Origin: Daphnia carinata
Taxonomy: Eukaryota > Arthropoda > Branchiopoda > Diplostraca > Daphniidae
Assembly: GCF_022539665.2 (NCBI RefSeq)
Contig: NC_081335.1
Location: 8,494,001-8,558,000, forward strand
Length of the DNA stretch: 64,000 nucleotides
Direction of reading: 5' to 3'
A program made the position numbers and the translations under genes. Shown piece by piece: positions 12,015 through 22,900 of this stretch (within the stretch, counting starts at the first letter, position 1; the number at the start of each line of letters is the position of its first letter). Under the pieces are notes generated by a model. The model saw only the letters and a program-made list of their open reading frames with translations. It was not told the DNA's origin and did not search any database.

Positions 12015-14241
12015 ATGGCGTCTGCCGTTGGTAATTCCTTACATTTTTTATTTTATTTACGTTGCATACTTGCTACTCACCAGAAAGGATCGTTTCAAAT
12101 ATTAGTAAAATTTGCGTATCGTGTGACCAGTTTTTTTTTCCAAATAAACACCTTGATTGATTGCCAACCGCCATTCCAGTTGTTAAGCTTGGCTGCCTAC
12201 TGTTATTGAATTATTATTTTTTCATGATCTCTGTATATCATTATGGGGATATGCAAGGAAACCTTGAATGAATTGTTTCTTTTTTTTTATGATACGTCCT
12301 TCTCAACAGACAGTCCAGAGGTGCTGAACCTGACACGCCAGCACTTGAAAAAGGTTGAACCTGCTCCAGGAAACCTTCATTACTCTAGCCTGCTACTGGA
12401 TCACAACGATATTGCTAGGTTGGAAAATGTTGAAACTTATTGTAGCCTCATCAAGGTAAACAGTTTGAAAATATTTTGTTCCTGTATTCTCAAGCTTCTT
12501 TTTTGGCAACCATAAGTTTTCAGCGTCCCACAATCAGTTAGTCCGAATGTATGGCGTTGCTAGGCTGTACAGCCTAAGAGTTTTGAATCTATCGCACAAC
12601 AACATTGTCTCGATAGAAGGTTTAAAGGACATGAAGTACCTATCCCACCTGAACCTCGGGGGTAACAACATCAAAAACATAGAGCACCTCAACGCCAACT
12701 TGCTCCTGGAGCACCTCGACCTATCTGACAATGCCATTACGACGATACCAGACCTTTCCAGCATGAAGCTACTTCGTCGGCTACACTTGCAATCGAATCG
12801 CATTAAAACACTTCAGTTTTGCGACAAATTTCTACCAACCAGCCTAACGACCCTGACGTTGGCGGAGAATTGCTTAACCGACCTGAACGAAGTCTCCCGG
12901 CTGGCCCACCTAGTCTACTTAGAAGTGTTCAGCATAGCCGGAAATCCCTGCTGCTCATCTGGCGATGTTTACCGGCCGTTCTTGCTCAATTGGCTACCGG
13001 GCCTGAAAATTCTGGACGAAACGCTGGTCAGCGCCAAGGAAAGTTTGGTAGCCGAATGGCTTTTTTCACTGGGCAAAGGCCGACAGTTCAAAATTGGCCA
13101 GCACGACGAAGTAATGGCATATCTGATCTCAATCCGGCCCGAAATTGGAGGCTTGACGAACGGATCTCAATCGGACGTGGAAGGCAGCTCTGGAAAACTC
13201 GACAAGATACTCAATTTGGCCCGTCAGAATCATTGCGATTTACAGCTGGCCGTCTCTGCCACTTCTTCGCCAACCCCAACACGGCGGACGGTCCCGTCAC
13301 CAGCTGTCAAGAAAACGGTTCCACTTCGAAAACAAACATCACCCCCAAAAGACAATACATCGGCAAAAGCCAACAGGCCGTCCAAGTCGACTTATGAAGA
13401 TGATTTGAGCTTAGAGCCTATGCCGGCCTTAATGTACACAAGTTTGGACCCTTCGTCTACGAACTTGGCCCTCGAAAGAAGTTCCAGCGGCACATTAATG
13501 CCCGGCAATCGTCCCGCCCGTCCTGTTTCTGCTCAGCATTTCGGCACGGAGGACGAAGAAGGGCTGGAACTGGCCGGACAGTCGAGTCTGCGAAGAGCGG
13601 CCTCGGCTTCCCAGCAAACGCGTAAGCCGGTGTACAACCGTTCGACGTCGCACCAACCTCGCAATACCAAGCCCGTCTCTAAATTACCGATGAGAAAGAG
13701 CGCGACGGAAAGAAGCGTCCTAATGTCCGCTCCATCACACGTGACGTCCATCCCGAAATTTTCTGAAACTCAGGCCGCCGTGGCCATTCAAAAAGTGTGG
13801 CGAGGATATCAAACGCGCAATTTAAACCCGGTCGTCGTCCGTTTGAAGGATCACGTTCGATTGAGCCGGACGGAAGAGCACGTCCAGCACCTCCATCGCC
13901 AGCTAGCCCAGCCTAACTCAATCAACGGCCCAGCTGTGAAGAACGTGGCAGATTCGGACGAGTTTCTTCAATTACGCGAGTCTCACGATCGACTTCAACG
14001 TCAGGTCGATGATTTGCAACAATCGCTGCAGCAAGTGCTGGACTGGATGAACTCGTCCGCTCAACAGCCGGTGCCACGTCCTCGCACTCTGCCGTTAACC
14101 TCCAAATCGGCGCCTAGCGCCCAGCAGCCAGTCGAGCATTTCGCTCAGGGAATGGCCGATCGATTGATGCAGGCCGTTAGCGAACCCGTTTCACGTCAGG
14201 AACCACCGTCCTCATCGACAGTCGTCGGCCTTTTACCCTGA
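12015..14241 (+). CDS. CEP97: Centrosomal protein CEP97 (LRR and IQ motif)
   Basis: Three exons (12015-12030, 12310-12455, 12517-14241) give 628 aa. The third exon starts after AACCATAAG, giving SLIKFSASHNQLVRM, which matches the CEP97 LRR pattern. Leucine-rich repeats fill about residues 20-190 (VLNLSHNNIVSIEGL, HLDLSDNAITTI, TLTLAENCLTDLNEVSRL), followed by the LRR-cap region KESLVAEWLFSLGKGR. An IQ motif AAVAIQKVWRGYQTR lies near 473-490 and a short coiled coil near 536-565. CEP97 works with CP110 at centriole distal ends and restrains ciliogenesis. Between the LRR and IQ regions is a Ser/Pro-rich low-complexity linker. The first coding exon is 16 bases. Confidence 0.93.
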
Positions 14242-15796
14242 ACGGATCGAAAACACAATCGGCGGGATTTGCTTTTTTTTTTTGTTTAAATGAAAGTTCT
14301 AGTCATTGAAGACCACCTCACACATTACGAACAAACTTTGTAACGAGCTTTTGAGAAATGGGCTGGAATGGTTTTGTTTCTGTGTGTGCGTGTGTGTCTC
14401 GTCTCATACAAAACCTTTCGGTCTCTACGTCACCTGATTTCCACCCCGTCACATTTTTTGCTTCTCATTTTCATTGTTGATTCTACTTATGAATAATTAG
14501 CTTTGGAATTTTCTTCTCTCTTCATTTTTTGTTTTGTCCTCTTCTTCACGTTTTCTCAGCATCGCGTGTCTGCGTCATAATGATGATATATACATAATGC
14601 GTTCCGCCTGTTTGTCATTTGTTTTTCTCATCGACGCCCAGCTGAAATTCCTCTGGTGCTCCATTACAAAAAAAAGAAAAAGCAGATTTCCTTTTTGGTT
14701 TTTTTTTTTTTTTAAACCTCACCACAATGTTTTGTTTGTTTTCAGCTTTCACTTGAAATCTCATACTCAAACCGACACGTATTTTCTTTTCCCCTCATTA
14801 GTGAAAACTTGAGTGTTCTCAAGTCACTGCGGTTGACGTGATTCGTTTTCCCGCTCACTGTCGCGTGCGTCAATCATCGGGGAAAAACACGTGCGATATC
14901 ATTTGCTTTTAAATTTCTTCCATCAGCTCGTGATCGCCGTGAGCTAATTCAACGTCTAGAAAAAAAGGGTCAAATGAAGACTGAAAAAAAAAATGAAATT
15001 TTATTTTGCGTTGTTGACCGAAAATCGAAATGAGGCAATGTCGCACTCATCTGCCGAGTAATGTATGGGCTTGATTATACAAAAGTAAAGTTTTAAGTGG
15101 GGGGAAGAAAATAAAAAACAAATACAAAACAATAGCTCAATTCGAATATGACTTAGATACAAAAAATTGGATGAGTTAATTTAATTAGTTTCACCAAATA
15201 CTTGAATATTAGCTTAGGCACGAATGATAGCCAAAATAATAGTTTTGGAAAAAAATGATTAATAAATGTAAGCAAAAGGTTGAGATTTGAACATGTGCTA
15301 CACCAAAATCGTTTTGGATCAAATTACCTTTAAACTACCATGTTGCAGTCTCTCTTTTTCTTGCTTCGTTCAAGGCAGCCATTTTAACCAAAACTGTTTT
15401 GAGCTCTGAAAAGAAACTAAGCCCTTCCCCGTCCCCCAAAAAAACACTGACAATATTATAGATATATATATATATACAGACACAGATTGGGAAGTGAATC
15501 TGTGTGAGAGTCTGCGAAGAAAATTGAATGTCAAGCACTAGCCACCTGTTCGAGGAAAGAAAAGGTACTTATATATATAAATGTAAATGAATATGTAAAT
15601 AAGGCACAGGCCCAAAATGAACAAATTTTTAGAATCTCAGCTGAATGAATCCGCCGCGGTAGCCCAAAAAAGAAAAATCAACGAGAGAAAAACAGCAAGA
15701 AAAAAAAATTGGGTGGCTATCACATGAGATCCAAAATGCAAATCTAACAAGGAAAAAAAAAACGATGCGAAAATATTTAAAAATAAAAAAAAAGAC
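14242..15796. other. Convergent 3' region between CEP97 and the EVH1-like gene
   Basis: This 1.55-kb AT-rich stretch has many A/T homopolymers and an (AT)n run near 15462-15475. Candidate plus-strand poly(A) signals include AATAAA near 15260. Open frames here are low-complexity and unconvincing. Confidence 0.5.
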
Positions 15797-16966
15797 TTAT
15801 TGATTGGGTACTAGAGCTTGTAGAGAAAAGAATTTGCCGTGATCGGTAGAATCGACGCTGGTGACGTGCTGGAAAAAGCAAGGCTGCGAAATGTCGCACT
15901 TGCGTGGCAAGGGCGTCTTCTTCTTCGGCACTTGATTGTTCTTGTTGCCCGTCCAGAAGCGAAGCAAACTGGACGTCCTGGACGCCCTTTTCGGGGTAGA
16001 CAGGCGGATGTTGGCCGGATCGGACGTTAATTTCTCAATGTGTCTAAACAATTGCTGGGCGGCATCGGCCGAGTCGAAACTCAATCCGGCGATCTGCCGG
16101 TGATCGGTGGACGTCCTCATCGTGTGGAAAGTCGGTCCGGCCGCTTCGTAATTGCTCAAATTGTCGATCGTGTCTGACCACAAAGTGAAGGCGGTGCCTC
16201 GTTCGGCCAGAATCAGTTGGATGCGTCGCTGACGTCTCGATTTCGTCCCGCCGAGGTCCAGTAAAACAACAGGAATTCCAGTAAATTTCAGCTGCCAGTC
16301 TGTCAATCTGTCCGATTGCCTCTGCAAGGTGCGGACGCAGACATCCGGCTGACTGGAACAGCGATTCAACCCGACCAAACTCTTGGCTTGCCGTAAATAC
16401 CTTTTCAATTAAATTAAATTGTAATTCAATTAAAATCTGAATTCAATTAAAATCTGAATTCAATTAAATAATAATTACAAATTAGCGAGCGATTTGCCGA
16501 CGAAAATTTGCGTCTGATGACCGCGAAAGAACGTCTCCACTCTCAAAAGTTCCAGTTCGGTCAACATCTGCTGGCCCTTGTTAACGACCGGAAGAAGATG
16601 CGGATCGTCGGTCACCGACGAATGGTCGCTGCTGCTGCCGCTCGTGCTTCCGGTGCTGTACACTTCTGTTCCAGCGTATTTGATGAAACTCAAACGACGC
16701 ACGGCGTCTTTCTCCTTGCGGTGCGAAGACAATTCCATCGTCGAATAATAAATGGCCTCGGGCGTGGCAGCCGAACCAGAGCCGGAAGACGAAGCGGCGT
16801 AGCCGGAATCGGAAGGTTCAGTGTCTTCCGCGTCCAGGTCGTCCATGACGGTCGCATTAGTGACGTCTTCGTCATCCTCGCACGGCTGGTAGACAAACAG
16901 GTGCGGAGTCGACCTGTACATCATGGCCGATGACGATCCGTTTTTTAATCCATCGCGGCTCCACAT
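15797..16966 (-). CDS. EVH1/WH1-like plus CRIB-like adaptor protein, unnamed
   Basis: Two coding exons (16966-16479, 16400-15797) join in phase 2 to 363 aa. ATG at 16966 is the first Met after the acceptor TTATTTCACAG|ATTGCGG. Residues 1-130 are Ser/Asp/Glu-rich and probably disordered. A conserved block ETFFRGHQTQIFVGKSLANL (about 140-162) precedes an EVH1-like domain (about 198-290) with GIPVVLLDLGG, RIQLILAERGTAFTLW, FHTM and LFRHIEKL. Near 332-346, ISQPCFFQHVTSVD resembles a CRIB motif (ISxPxxFxHxxHV) for Rho-family GTPases. The order EVH1 then CRIB recalls WASP, but there is no Pro-rich or VCA region. A cortical signalling role is inference; I cannot give a name. Its noncoding first exon appears to lie at 19663-19846. 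Confidence 0.75.
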
Positions 16967-16977
16967 TCTTCCGCAAT

Positions 16978-19662
16978 CTGTGAAATAAGGGTCAGTCACG
17001 TTCCATTTCTTAAAAAATACGAAAAAAAAAAAAAGAGGGATGGTTCAAATGGAATAATTGAGTGACATCATCGATGTTGTCATTCTTCCGGATCCCGGAA
17101 TGTTGAAAATAAGATTTACATTGGAATGAAAGAACTGTGCGTGGCAGATGTTGTGACAACGGAATTCTTTTCTGTTGGAATAAGAAATGCGTTCACTTTT
17201 TCGTGAGTCTTAAAAAAGAAGATGCGCAACAATGAGATGCTTAAAGAATCAAAAGTCCCCGTGTCCATAAAAGGACGTGAATTCACTTCCACTCAACAAG
17301 ATGCAAACAGTAGGATAGGAATATTTAGAGAAACGTTCCCAAACTGCGCACGAACGCCAAGTCAAACCCTTTAAAAAAAAAAAAAATGTTTAAGAAATGT
17401 CGTCATCTTCCGTTGTTCCTCCCGTATTTGGAATTTCGATAAGAAAATGGTGAACAAAAGAAGTTGGAGAGGCTGAGACCATCCGATCGACATCAAATGT
17501 AAGTTCTAAAAATCTGACGTTTCAAACTACACGAGAACAAATGGTTGCTGTGTGGAAATGCGACACCATTTCGTGCGGGGTAAAGAAGAAGGGCAAGCGG
17601 AAGAGAAGACAAACGTCCCACATCCAGTCCAACGACAACCGTCTGACGTGGCGAAACGAGAGACGCGTTTTCTCAATGACCTACTACATCCGGCCGGCGA
17701 GAGAAACAGTTGGAAAAGCGATAAGAATTAAACGCTTTCGTTGGTTTGATCAACTATATCGTGCATTATGGCGTACTTTGTTTAGTTCATTGAATTAAAT
17801 TGCAAACGAAAGTTTAGAAGCTCCAGCAGAGCATTCGATCGTCGATGTTAACGGCAAAACGTCATTTGGTTCCACGTGTGGTCAACCGCAATCAGAAAGT
17901 GAAACCGAAACAATGCCGCACACAAGTTGATTACGAATTGCGTTTGTAGGTCGATCGTTGATTTAAAGTCTCAACTTGTGGAATTGCTTCTTCGTCCTCG
18001 ACACACACACGGGCGAAAAGAAACGTGAGTGCAACAAGTTCCGCAATGTTGACCAAACAACTTGTTGTTTCCCAATTTCACCTCCCCTTCGGAATTTCTA
18101 TTGGCCTGTTTCGGGAAATAGCTTCCTGTTGTCGTACACACAGGATATACACGCATCATTTCACACGCTAAAGGCGGTGACACTGACGAAGAATTGTTTT
18201 TTGAAAATTGAAAAAATAGAGTGAACGATGTCCGGTAGAGTTTGCAGCAATTAACAAGACAACCTTGTACCGTTCGGACACTTTGGAAATGTTTTCTGGT
18301 CCAGGGTTGCCATCATTTCCGCTAGTCTTTAATCGTTTTGAATTTCTTGAGTGCGAGAATGTGAAAAGAAAAAAGTCGTTTCTTCTTCAAGGTTTTATTT
18401 GTATGTAATGATGAGCGCGTTTTGAAGAGTAATCCATCACCAGCAACGTCTCTCCTTCGTTTTCAAAAAGCGCACGCAGAAATTCTTTCAAGGTTTTCAA
18501 TGGCAAACGGATTAAAAACGCAGAGAGACGGTTTATTCAAATGACCTTTTGGGAAATGAAAACCATAGGGGAAGAAAACCTTAGCGCTCGTCTTCAAGTT
18601 TCACGCGTGAAAGAAGAGAATACGCCTCGAGGGGCCTTTTTTTTTAATAGTTCCTTTTTGTGCATAAAAGATAAAAAAGGAAATAATAAAAAACAAAGAC
18701 CATTGCAGAGTTTTTAGTTTTAACCTTTTAACATTTTTCAGTATCCCCTGTGGTGTCCTCTGAAAAGCCAATTTTAATTGATTTCAAAAATGTTAAACCC
18801 TTTTACGAAATTTCTCTCATCTTCTTTAAACAATGACGTCACAACTAACAAAAACGGCACGTACCAAAACCTCCTTAAAATCTATTACGTCATTTTTAAA
18901 AGAAAATGGCGTGGGAGTGGTCACCCCCCCCCCCCTTTTTCCAACATTTTCGTGCATCCGGAATGGACCAAAAGAAAAAGATTCACGTTTCTTTCCTGTT
19001 TCTTTTTTCGCGCTTTCTGAAGAAAAAAAAAGATTCAGTCCGGCAGATGTTTTCCCACCGTTCTCCTTTTTTTCTCGTTAGCCCTTGAACTTTTTCAAGT
19101 CATTTCCATACGACAAAAAAAAAAAATAAAAAGTTTAGCGACCTTTTTTTCAAACGCCCCCCATAGCGAACCGATCCACGCAAGTCTTCTAAGAAAAAAA
19201 AAACAGAAATCATTTGGAATCAATTTGAGGAAAAATAAAAAAAAAAAAAGGCAGGGAGAGAAAGGAAAAGAAAGTTCACCAGGGTCAACGGGCCACTAGG
19301 ACACACAGATCTCCTCAATTCTCGTATGCCCGGGGTAATAGAAAAAAAAAAATGGGGAAAAAACCTTTTTCTTTTTTCTACGAATAAATTCTCTTTTTAA
19401 AAAGCTTCTTCTTTTTTTTCTTTCTTTCCAGGTGGTTGTGCAGTGACCCTTTATCCCCCCCCCCCTTTACCATTTCTAGTAAGAAAGAAGAGGGGAAGTT
19501 ACAGTCCAATGACATCCTCCTTTTACCTACGTTATGTCTGACATTCAAAAAATCCCTACATCTTTTTTTAAAACGAGACAAGCATATCCTGACTGGCGTT
19601 CTCTTCCGTTTTAAATACATAAAATAACATCACAAAAAGAACATTTAAAAAAAATGCATTAC
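16978..19662 (-). other. Proposed first intron of the EVH1-like gene
   Basis: Bounded by donor CAAAAG|GTAATG (19662) and acceptor TTATTTCACAG (16978). The 2.7 kb is rich in homopolymer A/T runs and holds two poly-C tracts (18924-18935, 19455-19465). Minor open frames are low-complexity. No second gene is visible. Confidence 0.45.
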
Positions 19663-19846
19663 CTTTTGAATTGAAATTATTAAAAATCGAAGGTAATTTT
19701 TGGAAAGATGGGGAGGCGTTTAAACTGCTGATGAAAAATAACTCCAGAAAATTTCAGCGCGCCAATGAAACACGAAAAACACAGAAGATGAAAGACACAC
19801 GAAGAATTCACGCACGACCGAACGACTGAGACTCTAGCGCTCGACT
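19663..19846 (-). other. Proposed noncoding first exon (5'UTR) of the EVH1-like gene
   Basis: The exon runs from the predicted initiator A at 19846 to the donor CAAAAG|GTAATG. I see no ATG in its 184 bases on the minus strand, which fits a leader exon. The next in-line acceptor before coding sequence is at 16978. Confidence 0.45.
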
Positions 19847-19848
19847 GA
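19813..19848 (-). promoter_or_regulatory. Inr plus DPE core promoter
   Basis: On the minus strand TTCAGTC (A+1 at 19846) matches the arthropod initiator TCAGTY. GGTCGTG begins exactly at +28 (19819), which is the DPE position and consensus RGWYV. A second TCAGTC lies at 19829-19824. No TATA box is visible upstream. Inr-DPE spacing is strict in Drosophila, so the exact +28 placement is the main support. Confidence 0.55.
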
Positions 19849-19988
19849 ATGGTAGGCGAGAGCTGCGGTGAAACAGGGGAACTAAGCAAAAAAAGGCGGG
19901 GTGCAACAGGTCCCACCTAAAAAAACCCACCTCTTCCTCCTCGCTTGTTCGTTATCTTTTCTCTATACAGAACCCCCCCCCCCCCCCC

Positions 19989-22900
19989 TGAAAAACAACA
20001 GCGCACTTCAGGAGTGCCATCCCAAGAACCCTGAGGCGTTTTATACCACTGGCCAGAAGAAAAAAAAAAAACTTTGTTTTCGAATTTCGCTTTTTTTTTC
20101 TTTCTAATATAAAAAAAAAAAAAAATAAACAAAAGAATATGTTCCTCTCTCTCTCTTCCCGCCGTATTCGGTCGGGAGGCGTGTGTGTGTGTACAGTTCC
20201 CAGGTATGCGCGTACGTAGTACAGCCCTGCGGGCCTTTACAGATCAATCACGTCACAAACGCTCCAGGTGACTCACCAACGTAGAAAAAACAAAAATGCG
20301 TGTGAATACACACAGCCCATATATAAAGTATACGTACGATTTAATAAGAGAGTATCGAAACATTTGAAACAAAAGGAAAACCTGTTTTGCATATGTTGGG
20401 GGGTATCTGTTCGGATGGAATGAGGCTCGTTTGATTCGTTACAAGACAGATGGGTGTGAGGGTTGATTGCATTTTTTTTTTTTTTTTTTTTTGGATGAAA
20501 CGCTTTCTCTTTCACGAATTATGAACATTTTCTTTGAACGGGAGGATGAGGATTTTTTTTAATCAGTTGTTTACGGGGCGGCAGCAAATGAGAACTGGAC
20601 ACGAATTTCAAACGGCCAAATTTCGTTCGATCATTTGATAAGGAAAAAAAAAAGGACGCGAGCCGAAAGCGGAGAAAGAAAAAAATGAAAGCAACTATGG
20701 GGGAACGCTATTGTTAGCCGCAATAAAAAAAAAAGAAAAACAAAAGCGAAGAGAAAATGCGACATTCCAGCAATTGAAAAAACAATGAATTTTTGGAAAC
20801 GAATTTTCCGACATCCGCACAAGAAAATGTCAATGAACGTATTGAGAGGAAACAATGGACCGTATATCCGTACATAGCGCACTGTCCCGAGCCTATTCAT
20901 CTAAAAATGTTGTTTAATATCAAATAAAATAAAAGAGAAAATGACATCAATTTCCTATAGAAAGCCACGCCTAATTTGAAACATTTCGCAATCATATTAT
21001 TCGCTATTACGAGTGCATTAACCTTTCAAATAAGTTCACGATTAATCAAGTGTTTGCCCTGGAACAAAAAAGAAAAAAAAAAAAAAAACTGGACCAATTC
21101 CTGCACTTGTGAAACACAAGTGTTTTCTTGCTTCTAGTGCCAGAGATGTTGGTGCTTGAAAGAACGCGGCTGCGTGTGTTAAACATCGAGAGAGCGAGTA
21201 GATACATAAATAATAGGGCCAGTAGGTCATCAGACGGGCTGGGATGCTCACCCTCCCCAAATATGGGTCCACCTATACAGTGAATCAAAATAAATATTTA
21301 ATACATCTCGTTTCACTACCTGCAGCAGTACTGCAGCTTTTTCTTTCTCCTTTATTTTTATATCACTCTTTATGTTTTATTAAAAGGATTAGATAGCCCG
21401 CAGATGGAAAGAAAGTCACGAGACTCCATTTTCTTTTCTTTTGCGTACATAAAAACACACCAAGGAAAGAAGTGCAATTACATCATCTTAAAAAACCCAC
21501 GAGGGTTTTTATTGAATTCTAGTTCAATTGTTATACAAGTGTAAATGAAGTCGATGTGATTCTAGAGCCTTTCTACGAACGACGATCCCCTCGAGTTATG
21601 CGAATTTCCGCGTAAAAGACCATGGGACGTTTTGCGTAACCAAAGGTCGATATGTAAAAAATGCTTCAAATAATCATGGCCGTCTGCGATTCGGCTACAT
21701 CAAAAACGCAAAAGAGCCAGACAGTGAAACATATCCTTTTTCGTGTTGAAGATTTTCAAATTTCCTGGGTTGACAAAAATTCAGGTCAAGGCGTTGCTGC
21801 TAAAATACGTTAGACAACGTTTGCATCTTTTTAAATATTATTACACATCATTTTTTTGTTTAGTCCCGTTAATGAAGACAATGAGTTTAATAGAGCGCCC
21901 ACTTTTTTTTATATACATATTTTACAGGTGTCTTTTTATTCACGACGTGACTACTCATTTGCATATTAGACGAGAAACGGTTGTTTTTCCCGTACTATGA
22001 CACACCTGTTACACAATCCCCAAATTTGTGCCCTACGATTAACGTCACTATTATCTTTAATTCTTTTTTTTTAAGGCTTGAATATGGTATAATAAATACT
22101 TTCGCCGAGTGTGTGACTGCGCTTAGTCGTGCGTGCCGTTTTCCCATCCGACTAAGATAAAAAAAAAAAAACAGCTTTCTTTTTCTTCGCATTTTTTTAA
22201 ATTTTAGTTTGTACAAGAATAATGCACAGACGTGATGAGCATGGCCCATTGTATTTGTTTTATGGCTCTTGACAATATCTATATTAAATTTCAATTTTTA
22301 TAGGCAAGTAATCAAACCACGTGAATGCAGACGTGTTTCAACAAGTCTATTCGAGTCTTGATTCGCAACACCAGTTGATGTGATGTTTAAATAATATCGA
22401 CTCTTAACCGACAGTTTATGTGAGAATGGCAACGACCTTTTCGGGAAATCATGTCACATTATATCGTTGAGATAAACTCACGGGTCAGAAACGGTTCAAC
22501 TAAACACAACGAAATGCAACTAATGCACTTAGGAAATAACAGTTGACACACGCCCGAGTTAAGAGAGATAGTGAAAAATGGTTAAAAGGTTCCTGGAACT
22601 TGCACAGTATTTTTTTTTTACACAATTTTTTTATGACGTGGAATTTCGATCTAATCAGACGTTGCCAAAATGCTCGGAGTATGTCGATACGTGTCAACCA
22701 CTTGGAGAACCGTTTTTGAGTTTGAACGACGATTTCAATCGCAGGTGAGAGGGGAGAAAGAAATGCCTCCGCTCATTTGACACAATTTCTTCTTCCATTT
22801 CGTGCGCGAGATTACCCCAATAAGATAAAACGCGTTCCAAAAAGAAAAAAAAAAGCCGTTTGACTTGTTATCGTTTCACAATTTGGCCGTTAGATGTGCT

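Larger units (their letters stand above)
18924..19988. repeat. Three long poly-C tracts within 1.1 kb
   Basis: Uninterrupted C runs of 12 (18924-18935), 11 (19455-19465) and 16 (19973-19988) on the plus strand, i.e. G runs on the sense strand of the minus-strand gene. The longest ends about 127 bp upstream of the proposed start site at 19846. Confidence 0.85.

Noticed and set aside
12819-13397. 192-codon plus-strand frame
   Set aside because: It is a second-frame shadow of the CEP97 exon.
18778-19088. Overlapping Phe/Ser/Pro-rich plus-strand frames
   Set aside because: They arise from A/T and C homopolymers in the proposed intron; no start context or homology.
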